A stretch of DNA of 64,000 nt from Nodosilinea sp. P-1105 (GCF_012911975.1 NZ_SMDQ01000014.1:43989-107988); one strand, 5' to 3'; shown: positions 41,819 to 50,226, counted from the first letter of the stretch. Made by a program: numbers and translations. Notes: generated from the sequence alone by a model not told the origin.

Positions 41819-42592
41819 CTATAGCGCCAGCGCCAGGGATTCGCCCATGGCGGCAGATAGGCTGTGGGAGACATCGCGGCAGTAGCGGTTGAACTGGGCC
41901 GAAGTGCGGTAGTCGGGTTCGCGGGGGTGGGGGCTGTCGATGGCAATTTCTGCCACCACGCGCCCTGGCTTCGAGGCCATCACCACCACCCGGTGAGCCA
42001 GGTACACGGCCTCGTAAATGCTGTGGGTGACAAACAGAATCGTCAAATTTCGCTGATGCTGGAGCTGGAGCAAATCCTGGTTGAGCTTGCCGCGGGTCAT
42101 TTCATCTAGGGCGCCGAAGGGCTCGTCCATCAGCAGCACGTTGGGGCGAGTGACCAGAGCCCGGGCGATGGAGGCGCGCATTTGCATACCGCCAGAGAGT
42201 TCGCGGGGGTAGACCCGCTCAAAGCCTTGGAGATCCACCTGGGCGATCGCCTCTGACACCAGCTCCAGCGCCTCTCGCTTGGGCACCCCTGCCAGCTTCA
42301 GGGGTAACCGAATGTTATCGATCACCGTCGCCCAGGGCATCAGCGCTGCCTCTTGAAATACATAGGCCAGCTTCGGTTGGCCTATACCCCCACCCCAGGC
42401 GAGCCGACCAGTGCTCAGATCCCCTAGACCAGAAATAATTTTCAGTACCGTGCTCTTGCCGCAGCCCGATGGCCCCACTAAGCTAGTAATCGTCCCCGGC
42501 GCCACCGCCAGGTTAAAGTCTTGTAGGGCCACGGTGCCGTTGGCGTAAGTTTTGCCCACATGCTCTAGGGTGAGGATGGGTTGGGTCTGCAT
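41819..42592 (-). CDS. ABC transporter ATP-binding protein (nitrate/taurine/NMT1 type)
   Basis: 257 residues from the ATG at 42592 (MQTQPILTLEHVGKTYANG). Walker A GPSGCGKST, Q-loop VFQEAALMPW, signature LSGGMQMR, Walker B VLLMDEPFGALD and the switch histidine in FVTHSIYEAV are all present. The longer frame upstream runs through repeat-like sequence. The VFQEAALMPW motif and AVYLAHRVVVMASKPG segment place it with the TauB/SsuB-like ATPases. It energises the permease at 40900-41736. Confidence 0.93.
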   Translation of the reverse strand: MQTQPILTLEHVGKTYANGTVALQDFNLAVAPGTITSLVGPSGCGKSTVLKIISGLGDLSTGRLAWGGGIGQPKLAYVFQEAALMPWATVIDNIRLPLKLAGVPKREALELVSEAIAQVDLQGFERVYPRELSGGMQMRASIARALVTRPNVLLMDEPFGALDEMTRGKLNQDLLQLQHQRNLTILFVTHSIYEAVYLAHRVVVMASKPGRVVAEIAIDSPHPREPDYRTSAQFNRYCRDVSHSLSAAMGESLALAL

Positions 42593-42730
42593 GGCGATCG
42601 CATTAGGTAAGGTTGAAACTATCATCGGCCAAACCCCCTCCCTGGAGGGTCGTAGGTGAACAATTCGATAGCAGTCGGGGTGCGCTAACTCACTCCTAAC
42701 TCCTTCCCAGCGGGGATTTAGCCTCCCCGT

Positions 42731-42746
42731 CCCCTCCCGGGAGGGG
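42731..42746 (-). promoter_or_regulatory. GC-rich stem-loop between binding-protein and ATPase genes
   Basis: CCCCTCCCGGGAGGGG is a perfect 16-bp palindrome 22 bases after the binding-protein stop. Stem-loops at this position in ABC operons often protect the upstream mRNA, making more binding protein than ATPase; here that is an inference. No T tract follows. Confidence 0.4.
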
Positions 42747-42768
42747 CGGCCCACAGGGCGGGGTGGGT

Positions 42769-43854
42769 TTAGCCCTGGTAAGCCTCTGGCCCCTTGTTAA
42801 TGAAATCCAACGTGTAAGCCTGGGTGTAGTCCACCGAGGGGTCAAACGCCCCCAAATCAGACATAACCGTGAAAATTTCTTCCCAGCGCTCGTCAGTCAT
42901 CGCGCCAATGCCCAGGGTTTCGGCATCGCCGCTGAGAATAATGCCGTACTCCGCCATTTTTTCCAGGCCAAAGGCGATCTGCTCGTCGGTCATTTCGGGG
43001 TTGTCCTGCTGGATCAAAGCATTGCCGGGTTCCGGGTTCTCCAGATAGCTATACCAACCCTTGATCGAGGCATCCACAAACCGCTGCACCAGGTCGGGAT
43101 TGCCCTCCATGATTTCGCGACGGGTTTCGATGGTAGTGGTGTAGTTGGGGTAGCCGTGGTCGGCCATCAGCAAAATCACCGGCTCAAACCCTCCTTCCCG
43201 CTTAACGGCAAACGGCTCTGAGGTAATGTAAGCCTGCTGCACCAGGTTTTCGTCCGCCACGAAGGGGCCAACATTAAAGGTGTAAACCCCCATCTGCGAC
43301 TCGTCGAGGTCGTACTTGGCCTTAATAAACGGCCAGTAGGTGGTGTGGGCACTGGTGGACATCAAAATGGTCTTGCCCTGCAAATCTTCAAAGGACTCGA
43401 TACCCACGCCGGGATGAGCCAGCAGTCCCTGGGGATCTTTCTGGAAGATGGAGGCCACCGTTACCTTGGGCACACCTTCCTGAATGGAGTTGATGGCATC
43501 GATCGCATAGCCCATCTTAAAATCCATCGCCCCGGCCATCAGCAGCTGGTTGCTGTTCACCTGGGGGCCACCCATACGAATGGTGACATCCAGCCCGTGC
43601 TCTTCGTAGATGCCCGTGGCCACCGCCTGGTAAAAGCCGCCGTGTTCGGCCTGAGCATACCAACTGGTGCCAAAGGTGACTTGATCCAGTTCGCCAGAGG
43701 ATGCTCCGGTGGATGTTGCAGAATCCGTCGGCGTGGTTTGAGTGCCGCCACAGGCCGCTAGCACCCCGGCCCCCATGGCCAGAGAGCCATAGCGCAAAAA
43801 ACGGCGGCGGTTGAGTGCGATCGCAAAAGACTCAGGGTGGCGAGAAAATGTCAT
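42769..43854 (-). CDS. ABC transporter substrate-binding lipoprotein (NMT1/THI5-like)
   Basis: 361 residues. The N-terminus NRRRFLRYGSLAMGAGVLAAC combines a twin-arginine motif with a lipobox (VLAAC, Cys about residue 35), so it is probably exported folded by Tat and lipid-anchored. The mature part has the NMT1/THI5-like pattern: VTFGTSWYAQAEHGGFYQAVA, GPQVNSNQLLMAGAMDFKMG and the SFEDLQGKTILMS hinge. This superfamily binds hydroxymethylpyrimidine precursors, nitrate or sulfonates. With an oxygenase pair in the same operon, the ligand is probably a small aromatic or heterocyclic compound. First gene of the operon. Confidence 0.92.
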   Translation of the reverse strand: MTFSRHPESFAIALNRRRFLRYGSLAMGAGVLAACGGTQTTPTDSATSTGASSGELDQVTFGTSWYAQAEHGGFYQAVATGIYEEHGLDVTIRMGGPQVNSNQLLMAGAMDFKMGYAIDAINSIQEGVPKVTVASIFQKDPQGLLAHPGVGIESFEDLQGKTILMSTSAHTTYWPFIKAKYDLDESQMGVYTFNVGPFVADENLVQQAYITSEPFAVKREGGFEPVILLMADHGYPNYTTTIETRREIMEGNPDLVQRFVDASIKGWYSYLENPEPGNALIQQDNPEMTDEQIAFGLEKMAEYGIILSGDAETLGIGAMTDERWEEIFTVMSDLGAFDPSVDYTQAYTLDFINKGPEAYQG

Positions 43855-43988
43855 AGCAAAAGGCCCAATCCAATCAAAAAGAACATAACCGTCAACGCGA
43901 ATAGCAAACCGAACGAGAGCCGACCATCACTGCCCAACAAATTCTTTCAGTTTAATATTTAGAACTCGGTGGGTTGCGTATACTAGAC

Positions 43989-44043
43989 ATACAACACTGA
44001 ATACCAGTAGACGTTTATTGCTGAATTCAGCGTTGTATACAAC
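43989..44043. promoter_or_regulatory. Operator region for the GntR regulator
   Basis: GTTGTATACAAC at 44032-44043 is a perfect 12-bp palindrome matching the TTGTATACAA-type site of FCD-class GntR regulators. A larger inverted repeat, 43989-44002 with 44025-44038, pairs 13 of 14 bases. A further GTATAC half-site is at about 43978. All lie in the divergent gap (253 bases) between the transporter operon and the GntR gene, so the regulator probably controls both. Confidence 0.7.
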
Positions 44044-44107
44044 AGACGTTAAAGACTTTGCCTAGGCGCTTCTGTACTTTTAGGCACACTTATTTATTCG
44101 TCTTGAC

Positions 44108-44863
44108 ATGTGGAGTGCGATCGTGGCCCAAGCAGGTTCCTCACCTCCCCAGCCCCAGGTTTCCCCGACCACCCAGCACCCGGTAACCAAAGCCCGTAAA
44201 TCCTCTGGCAGCAGCGTTGATCGCATTTACGATCAGCTCAAGCAGATGGCGATGACTTATCGGTTTCGTCCGGGCGAACCGCTCAACGAGGTAGAGTTGG
44301 CCGCCTCGTTTGGGGTCAGCCGCACCCCCCTGCGGGAGGTGCTCAACCGGCTGGTGGCCGAAGGCTTGTTGGATTTCGTGCCCCGCAAGGGTTTCTCCTG
44401 CAAACCCCTGGATACCAAGCGCGTGTTTGACCTCTACGAAGTGCGCTGCGGCCTGGAGATGATGAGCGCCAAACTGGCCACCGAGCGGGCCAGTGACGCC
44501 GAAATTGATGCTCTGGTGCAATTCTGGAAAACCGCCACCGAACAATTCTGCACCTTGTCGGCCACCGATTGCACCCGCTGTGACGAAACCTTCCACGAGC
44601 AGCTAGCGGCACTCTCGCAAAACAGCGAATTGCTACATATGCTGCAAAATGTCAACGCCCGTGCCCACTACCTGCGGCTGATTTCCATGGAACAAGAGAC
44701 TTACCGCCGCAACACCTGCGCCGAGCACCACCTGATCCTCAAGGCAATTCAAGAGCGCAACATCGAGGCCGCCGTCAACGGCATGTCAGCCCATGTCACC
44801 CTGCGACAAGAGCAACTGGTGGAGGTGATCAAGGAAGGGGTAGCACGGTTGTATATGCGATGA
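44108..44863 (+). CDS. GntR-family regulator, FCD subfamily
   Basis: 251 residues. After a polar 35-residue lead, a winged-helix domain (about 37-105) shows IYDQLKQMAMTYRFRPGEPL and FGVSRTPLREVLNRLVAEGL with the recognition helix. The C-terminal FCD ligand domain (about 115-245) contains DLYEVRCGLEMMSAKLA and the metal-site histidines in HEQLAALSQN and EHHLILKAI. FCD regulators sense organic acids or aromatic metabolites through a bound metal. It is divergent from the ABC/Rieske operon, making it the likely substrate sensor of that pathway. Confidence 0.92.
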   Translation: MWSAIVAQAGSSPPQPQVSPTTQHPVTKARKSSGSSVDRIYDQLKQMAMTYRFRPGEPLNEVELAASFGVSRTPLREVLNRLVAEGLLDFVPRKGFSCKPLDTKRVFDLYEVRCGLEMMSAKLATERASDAEIDALVQFWKTATEQFCTLSATDCTRCDETFHEQLAALSQNSELLHMLQNVNARAHYLRLISMEQETYRRNTCAEHHLILKAIQERNIEAAVNGMSAHVTLRQEQLVEVIKEGVARLYMR

Positions 44864-44920
44864 GAGATTATTACTGCCTGGCAGAAGTATGACCATCGTT
44901 GCTGAGGGTGTCAGGTGTCG

Positions 44921-44943
44921 GGTATCAGGAATGATGAGCCGAC
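44921..44943 (+). repeat. Dispersed GGTATCAGGAATGGTTGG-type repeat, copy
   Basis: GGTATCAGGAATGATGAGCC plus GAC, between the GntR gene and the 45020 gene. Confidence 0.5.
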
Positions 44944-45019
44944 TTATGCCTCAGACCACTAATGTTCAGTCAAAAAATAATGAAATTCTTGCCGCACTCA
45001 GCTAATCGAGAGAGGGACC

Positions 45020-45598
45020 ATGGCCATTGAGTATGTGAACCGTAAGCAGAAAACGTACTACCTCCACGCAGGAAAAACCAAAACTGGTAAGCCCAAGTAT
45101 TTTTTCTCGATGAAAGCAGAGGGCACCCTGGTGGAGACCATCCCCGAGGGCTATGAAATCTATGAGAACCCAAACGCCCAGGTGTTTTTGAGGAAAGTTC
45201 AGCCCCGGGTGATTACCCCTGAAGAGGTGGCGATTGTGCGGGAGGGGGTGAAGCGAGTTGCTAAGCTTGACTACTTTATGGTGGATGTGAAAGGTAAGCG
45301 CATCGTGGTGTACCTCTGTGACCAAAATGTGGATGTCTTAATGGATCTAGTCACCTCGTCTCCTAGGCGTGACGCTGGCACGGTTGATCGACTGACCCAG
45401 TCGTTCACCTATTCACCGATGATGCAATTTGTGCTGGTGGATGAAGAGACCCGGGAGTTTGAGGTGGAGCGCTGGTGTTTTCGCGGCTCAGTGGATGATT
45501 GGCTAGGGTTAGATAGTTCAACTGACCTGAAAGCTTTGGTCAAGCAATATGGTCGCCATTTGGGCAAAGAGTCGTTTTATGAGTTGACGCCGTGGTAG
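45020..45598 (+). CDS. Uncharacterised 192-residue protein
   Basis: GAGGGACC precedes the ATG. The protein is soluble, rich in Val, Lys and Glu, with no signal or membrane helix. The N-terminus (IEYVNRKQKTYYLHAGKTKTGKPKYFFS) looks like a small beta unit, perhaps nucleic-acid binding, and the later part has KRIVVYLCDQNVDVLMDLV, FVLVDEETREFEVERWCFRG and a C-terminal ESFYELTPW. I recognise no family. It is convergent with the AAA/TPR pair; a shared function is not shown. It looks like a real gene from codon use, length and ribosome site. Confidence 0.7.
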   Translation: MAIEYVNRKQKTYYLHAGKTKTGKPKYFFSMKAEGTLVETIPEGYEIYENPNAQVFLRKVQPRVITPEEVAIVREGVKRVAKLDYFMVDVKGKRIVVYLCDQNVDVLMDLVTSSPRRDAGTVDRLTQSFTYSPMMQFVLVDEETREFEVERWCFRGSVDDWLGLDSSTDLKALVKQYGRHLGKESFYELTPW

Positions 45599-45625
45599 AT
45601 AGGGAGATGGGGGAGATGGGGCGGA
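45599..45625 (+). repeat. GGGAGATGGGG-type simple repeat
   Basis: Two to three G-rich units between the convergent 45020 and 45626 genes, the same type as 30297-30406. Confidence 0.6.
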
Positions 45626-48193
45626 TTAGTGGGCAGGGGAGTCTGAGTTGAGGGATGGGGTTTCGGTGAGGGTTTGGGCGGCTTGCCAGATGGCGGTGCG
45701 GAGGTCGTCGCGGCTCTCGGGTGCTGGGTCAGCTGGCCACAGAGCTAAGAACTGAGCCTCGCCCAGATGGTTGAGCATGCGGCCTAGGTCTTCTATATCG
45801 GCGTCTACATAGTCTGGGTTGTGCTGCTGATCAATCGCCAGGGCTTGGAAGTAGCGTTTAGTGGACTCTGGGGCGTTGCCCTGGGCCGCTAGCGCCTCGG
45901 CCCATGACCTGAGACTCCAAGAAGCCCTGCGCCAGTCGTTGGCGGCCTGTCGGGCGGTAAAGGCGCTTTGAAAATGGGCGATCGCCGTTGCCAGATCCCC
46001 TTGCTCTTGGGCAATGGTTCCCAGGCTCTGGTATGCGTAGGACGCTTGATAGTTGTCGTCTGCCGCTTCATAGATGGTCAAAGCCTTTTGGTCATAGGCG
46101 ATCGCGTCGTCGAAGCGGCGCTGATCTTGGGCTACTCTGCCCAACTCGTGATAAGTGCTGGCGGCCCCGTAGGTATCGCCTGCGGCTTCTGTGAGGTCTA
46201 AGGCTTTTTGGTAGTAGGCGATCGCGTCGTTGAAGCGGCGTTGCAATTGGGCGACCATGCCCAACTGGTGATAGATTTTGGCAGCCCCGTAGGTATCGCC
46301 TGCGGCTTCTGTGAGGTTTAAGGCTTTTTCGTAGAATGCGATCGCGTCGTCGAAGCGGCGCTGATCTTGGGCTACTATTCCTAACTGGTGAAGTACACGA
46401 GCCGAATCATACTCAGCTCCAATCTCTTCACAAATTTTTAGGGCTTTTTGGTAAAACGCGATCGCGTCGTCGAAGCGGCGCTGATCTTGGGCCACGCAGC
46501 CCAACTGGTGATAGGTTTTGGCGGCCCCGTAGGTATCGCCTGCGGCTTCTGTGAGGTCTAAGGCTTTTTGGTAGAAAGCGATCGCGTCGTTGAAGCGGCG
46601 TTGCGTTTGGGCTATTATGCCTAAATTGTGATATACCTTACCTCCCATGTAGCTATCACCAGCGGCTTCGTAACGGGAGAGGGCCTGTTGATAGTAGGCG
46701 ATCGCGTCCTCGAAGCGGCGTTGCTCTTCAGCTACCACGCCCAACTGGTGGTAGGTGCTGGCGGCCCCGTAGGTATCGCCTGCGGCTTCTTTGAGGTCTA
46801 AGGACTTTTGGTAGTAGGCGATCGCGTCCTCGAATTGGCGCTGATCTTGGGCAACCATACCCAACTGGTGATAGGTTTTGGCAGCCCCGTAGGTATCGCC
46901 TGCGGCTTCTGTGAGGTCTAAGGCTTTTTGGTAGAAAGCGATCGCATTATCGAATTGGCGTTGATCTTGGGCAACCATACCCAACTGGTGATAGGTTTTG
47001 GCAGCCCCGTAGGTATCGCCTGCGGCTTCTGTGAGGTCTAAGGCTTTTTGGTAGAAAGCGATCGCATTATCGAAGCGGCGTTGATCTTGGGCAACCATAC
47101 CCAACTGGTGATAGGTACTGGCGGTGCTGTAGTCCTCACCAAGGGCTTGCTCGATCGCCAAGCATTGCTGGTAGTAGGTTTCTGCCTGGGCAAAGTTTCG
47201 CCGCTCTAGCTCCACATTGCCCAGGTAAAACAGGGTATTCGCTTCCCCGCGTCGATTGCCCAACTGACGAAACTGGGTCAGGGCGTTTTGGCAGGCCCTT
47301 GCAGCGGCTTCAAACTGGCGCTGTTCGGCCAGGGTGCGCCCTAAAACCTGGGTTATCTCGGCGGTTAGGGGTGCATCCCCTCGCTGTTGGGCCAGGTTCA
47401 GGGCTTCTTGTAAATAATCCTGGGCTTTTGCGGCCTCGCGGCGGCTCAGGTAGGCTACCCCCAGCTGGTACAGTAGGGTGTTGCAGGTGCTTTGGTCAGC
47501 GGTAGTGGTGGCCCGCCCAGGGGAAGGGCGGCTATCCATCAGCAGGCTTTCGAGCAGGGCAATGCGCTCTAGGGATTCGGGCGGCCCAGAGGCAGCAAGG
47601 GGGCGGTCAGAGTCCAGGGTTTCGGCGCGGGCATAGTCTTTGGTTGTCTGGGGGGTTTGAAACAAAAACACCCCAGACCGCCAGGCCCAAAAATCGGGGG
47701 CAAATTTGGCCAGGCGGGTAATGGCGTAGTCGGGCAAAAAGAACAGCATGGGGTGGGGCACGGTGCGCTTATAAGCATCGCGCACAAAGTTCAAGTCTTG
47801 CAGCACCGGGGGGTAGTCGCCCTGCAGGTTAACGCCAATGGCCTCCTTTAGCCCTAGCACCAGCAACACCAATTTTTGGTCGGGGTGCCGCTCCAGGGTG
47901 GCCAGGCGCTGCACTATTTCATCCCGCAGAAAGCGCAAGTCGGGCTGCTGCGAAAAATCCATCACCGCAAACTGAATATCCTGGCAGCTAGGGTCAGCCC
48001 GCAGCGATTGGATCAACACATCCACATTAGGTGCAAAGTTGACCTCCACAAAGCCCACCGTAAAGTCTTCGGCAAAGTCAATAAAGGTCAGCAGCTCGCG
48101 GTAGACCTGCCGATTGAGGGCCAAAAACTGGCGGGCCTCGGCATCGAGGTTACTGGTTTTGGGCAGCTCTGAGGGCGGCTTGGAAAGCGTCAC
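45626..48193 (-). CDS. TPR protein partner of an AAA ATPase
   Basis: 855 residues. Residues 1-230 form a non-TPR domain with alternating strands and helices (FTVGFVEVNFAPNVDVLIQSL, KLVLLVLGLKEAIGVNL, PHPMLFFLPDYAITRLAKF) that resembles a nucleotidase-like or NTPase-like fold but shows no Walker motif. About 14 tetratricopeptide repeats of the 40-residue kinesin-light-chain type follow, consensus YHQLGMVAQDQRRFDDAIAF plus YQKALDLTEAAGDTYGAAKT. The start overlaps the upstream ATPase stop by 44 bases, so the two are translationally coupled. A STAND-like or signalling pair is an attractive inference. Repeats are unusually uniform. Confidence 0.88.
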   Translation of the reverse strand: MTLSKPPSELPKTSNLDAEARQFLALNRQVYRELLTFIDFAEDFTVGFVEVNFAPNVDVLIQSLRADPSCQDIQFAVMDFSQQPDLRFLRDEIVQRLATLERHPDQKLVLLVLGLKEAIGVNLQGDYPPVLQDLNFVRDAYKRTVPHPMLFFLPDYAITRLAKFAPDFWAWRSGVFLFQTPQTTKDYARAETLDSDRPLAASGPPESLERIALLESLLMDSRPSPGRATTTADQSTCNTLLYQLGVAYLSRREAAKAQDYLQEALNLAQQRGDAPLTAEITQVLGRTLAEQRQFEAAARACQNALTQFRQLGNRRGEANTLFYLGNVELERRNFAQAETYYQQCLAIEQALGEDYSTASTYHQLGMVAQDQRRFDNAIAFYQKALDLTEAAGDTYGAAKTYHQLGMVAQDQRQFDNAIAFYQKALDLTEAAGDTYGAAKTYHQLGMVAQDQRQFEDAIAYYQKSLDLKEAAGDTYGAASTYHQLGVVAEEQRRFEDAIAYYQQALSRYEAAGDSYMGGKVYHNLGIIAQTQRRFNDAIAFYQKALDLTEAAGDTYGAAKTYHQLGCVAQDQRRFDDAIAFYQKALKICEEIGAEYDSARVLHQLGIVAQDQRRFDDAIAFYEKALNLTEAAGDTYGAAKIYHQLGMVAQLQRRFNDAIAYYQKALDLTEAAGDTYGAASTYHELGRVAQDQRRFDDAIAYDQKALTIYEAADDNYQASYAYQSLGTIAQEQGDLATAIAHFQSAFTARQAANDWRRASWSLRSWAEALAAQGNAPESTKRYFQALAIDQQHNPDYVDADIEDLGRMLNHLGEAQFLALWPADPAPESRDDLRTAIWQAAQTLTETPSLNSDSPAH
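45978..47160 (-). repeat. 120-bp TPR-coding repeats with a HIP1 site in each
   Basis: GCGATCGC stands at 45978, 46098, 46218, 46338, 46458, 46578, 46698, 46818, 46938 and 47058, ten sites in exact 120-base steps. Units 46921-47040 and 47041-47160 differ at only two bases in their first half by eye, and adjacent segments are identical. Array growth or gene conversion is recent. Confidence 0.92.
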
Positions 48194-49487
48194 TTTGCTT
48201 CACCACAGGGTTAGGGTAGTTCCATCGGGTATTGCCGTTGTACTCCAGCACAGACAGGTTAAACATCATCAGCTGGCCAATGTCGTCTTTGGTGATGTTT
48301 TTGCTCAGGCAGACCTGGGCCAGCACGGGGTAATGCTCTTGGGGAATGAACCGCTCAAAGTCAAACTGGATCTGCTTGACAGCGTAGGTGACATCCTCCT
48401 CGACAATTTTATCGTGGCTTCGGGTGCTGGCGGTTTGGCAGGCAATGCGCATCAGCTGCATCAGTTGCCGAATGTGGCCGCCGCTGGCCTTGGTTAAATC
48501 GAGCAGGTGGTGGCGGGTTTCAAATACGGCCTCGATATTGACCCGCTGCTCGATCACATCGGCGATCGCTGCCAGCCCTGTTTCGTAATAGTCGAGGTCA
48601 CAGCGATCGCGCTCTAGCCGGTAAATATTCACCATGGGCACAATGTGGGGACTGCCAAAGGTGTTAAGTAAACCTTTGGGCGAATAGAGGGCCGAAATGG
48701 GCACGGTGTAAATCAGGGTGCAGTGCAGCTCCTTGAGCTGGGTGCCGTAGTCGAAGAATAGGTAATCGCTTACCGCCGGGGGCACCCGGTCGAGATTATC
48801 GAAAATGATCAAAAAGCCTTTGGGATACTGCCCTTTGACCTTTTTGTAGGCATCATTGAGCAGCAGGTTGAGGTCGGCCTTGAGGCGCGAAATATCTCGC
48901 TGGAGGGTCTGGCGAATGGTGGTTTTACGGTTGTCAGACCCCTTGATTTGGGCCAATAGCTTGACCAGCAGCTTGGCCAAAAACGGTGCTTCCGGCCCCA
49001 GGGTGACTTCACTCTCCAGACTGATGGAACTCTCGACGGAGCGCTCGTCTTCCTTGATGACTTCCTTGAACCAGTCTTCAATGTTCGCCAGCAGCCGAGG
49101 ATCCACCTTATGACCGAGCCGCCGCAGCTCGTACTCCACCTTTTTGATCACAATCAGGTAGAGGTCAGTGTAGTCGGCGTCGTTGATGTCGGTTTCTTCG
49201 TCCGCCTCCAGGTAGATCACCCGGTAATCTTGCTCCCACTGGTGCTGAATGCGCTTCAGTTCGGTGCTCTTGCCGCAGCCCCGGTGGCCGGTGAACAAGA
49301 TGGTGGTGAACTCCCCCGGTTCCTGGAAATCCAGGATCGTATTCACGCCTTCGATCGCCTCGGTTTTGCGCACCGCTGACAGATCGACGTAGTAGCGTGC
49401 GATCGCATCCCCCGACAGCGGGTCAACATTACAGGCCCGATAGGCGGTCTTTAGGGTGGTGGCACGATCCGAGGCGGGAGGGGTCAT
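48150..49487 (-). CDS. AAA-type ATPase upstream of the TPR protein
   Basis: 445 residues. Walker A GHRGCGKST at 67-75 and Walker B LIIFDNLDR at 226-234. After the P-loop the order of strands and the Asp in the Walker B (DNLDR) fit an AAA/STAND-like ATPase of the MNS/KAP-type neighbourhood; residues 300-400 include a winged-helix-like region (TKASGGHIRQLMQLMRIACQ). The chain before Walker A (residues 1-60) is typical: YRACNVDPLSGDAIARYYVD. It has no membrane helix. Its stop overlaps the TPR gene start, so the two form one functional pair. No effector domain is visible in either. Confidence 0.88.
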   Translation of the reverse strand: MTPPASDRATTLKTAYRACNVDPLSGDAIARYYVDLSAVRKTEAIEGVNTILDFQEPGEFTTILFTGHRGCGKSTELKRIQHQWEQDYRVIYLEADEETDINDADYTDLYLIVIKKVEYELRRLGHKVDPRLLANIEDWFKEVIKEDERSVESSISLESEVTLGPEAPFLAKLLVKLLAQIKGSDNRKTTIRQTLQRDISRLKADLNLLLNDAYKKVKGQYPKGFLIIFDNLDRVPPAVSDYLFFDYGTQLKELHCTLIYTVPISALYSPKGLLNTFGSPHIVPMVNIYRLERDRCDLDYYETGLAAIADVIEQRVNIEAVFETRHHLLDLTKASGGHIRQLMQLMRIACQTASTRSHDKIVEEDVTYAVKQIQFDFERFIPQEHYPVLAQVCLSKNITKDDIGQLMMFNLSVLEYNGNTRWNYPNPVVKQSDAFQAALRAAQNQ

Positions 49488-49551
49488 AGCATCAGCCAGG
49501 CAGTGACATCAGTATATCCACAGGAGACGGCTATCCTTGCTAATCCAGGGA

Positions 49552-50226
49552 TTAGCTCCAGTTCTCAAGCACCGCCTGCACCGCATCCCATACCGCGCCT
49601 CGGGCGGCTTGGCGTTCCCACCCTTGGGCCAGCAGGGCGTCATAGGGCGTGTGGCAGTGGCGCACATGGGCCGCCACTGCCAGGTCAGTCGACTCTGGGG
49701 CAAAGTCCTTAGCCGCTGCACTGCGCCCCACCCGGCCTGAATACTTTTGGCAGGCATGGCCTGCAATCTGGGCCGCCTCTGCCGCTGGGCAACCCGGATA
49801 GCGCCGCTGAATGGAGTTAGTAAACTCGGTGACGAAAGCGGCATCCTGCTCTTCTCGGCGGACGGCTGCTCGCAGGCGGCGCTGTTCTCGGGCATCGGCA
49901 TCGGCCAGACAGTCTGACTCAGCTCGCTCTAGGGCGGGCTCTTCGACTAAAATGCCCTGGCGCTCGTAGCGTTTGCGGGAACGGCTAAAGCGCACCACGA
50001 TCGCCCGCAAGGTCGTGTATTTGCTGGCCCGTCGAGTCAAAGCGGCATTACCCTGGGGCAGAAACACTAAATGGCCTAAGTCCGCACAGGATAGACACAG
50101 TGCTATTTCCCCTTCTTTTTTGAGTAATGCTCCTGGTGCTAATTCTGTGTCGCACTCCCCACACTGTGACGCTTTCAGAATCGAGAAAACCACAATATCG
50201 TCTGGCTTGGCGGGTTTGGCAGCCAT
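49552..50226 (-). CDS. DUF2293 domain protein
   Basis: 224 residues. Cysteines C17, C20, C44 and C47 (CGEC near the start, CLSC later) may form a zinc site. The segment TTLRAIVVRFSRSRKRYERQ with VEEPALERAESDCLADADA fits the DUF2293 family. The C-terminal part is helical, with FTNSIQRRYPGCPAAEAAQIAGHAC and AVAAHVRHCHTPYDALLAQG. Function is unknown. It lies 64 bases upstream of the AAA ATPase gene on the same strand, so joint transcription is possible. Confidence 0.7.
   Translation of the reverse strand: MAAKPAKPDDIVVFSILKASQCGECDTELAPGALLKKEGEIALCLSCADLGHLVFLPQGNAALTRRASKYTTLRAIVVRFSRSRKRYERQGILVEEPALERAESDCLADADAREQRRLRAAVRREEQDAAFVTEFTNSIQRRYPGCPAAEAAQIAGHACQKYSGRVGRSAAAKDFAPESTDLAVAAHVRHCHTPYDALLAQGWERQAARGAVWDAVQAVLENWS

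Noticed and set aside
41737..41946. Longer permease start overlapping the ATPase gene
   Set aside because: The added sequence has no membrane pattern and is the antisense-frame product of the ATPase 3' end and an AT-rich repeat.
42680..42700. Yfr1-like small RNA (CTCACTCCTAACTCC)
   Set aside because: Resembles but lacks the conserved ACTCCTCAC core and the flanking stems; it is inside a transporter operon.
45978..47160. Regular 120-bp repeats as a CRISPR or integron-like array
   Set aside because: The period is fully coding and corresponds to three 40-residue TPR units in one long frame.
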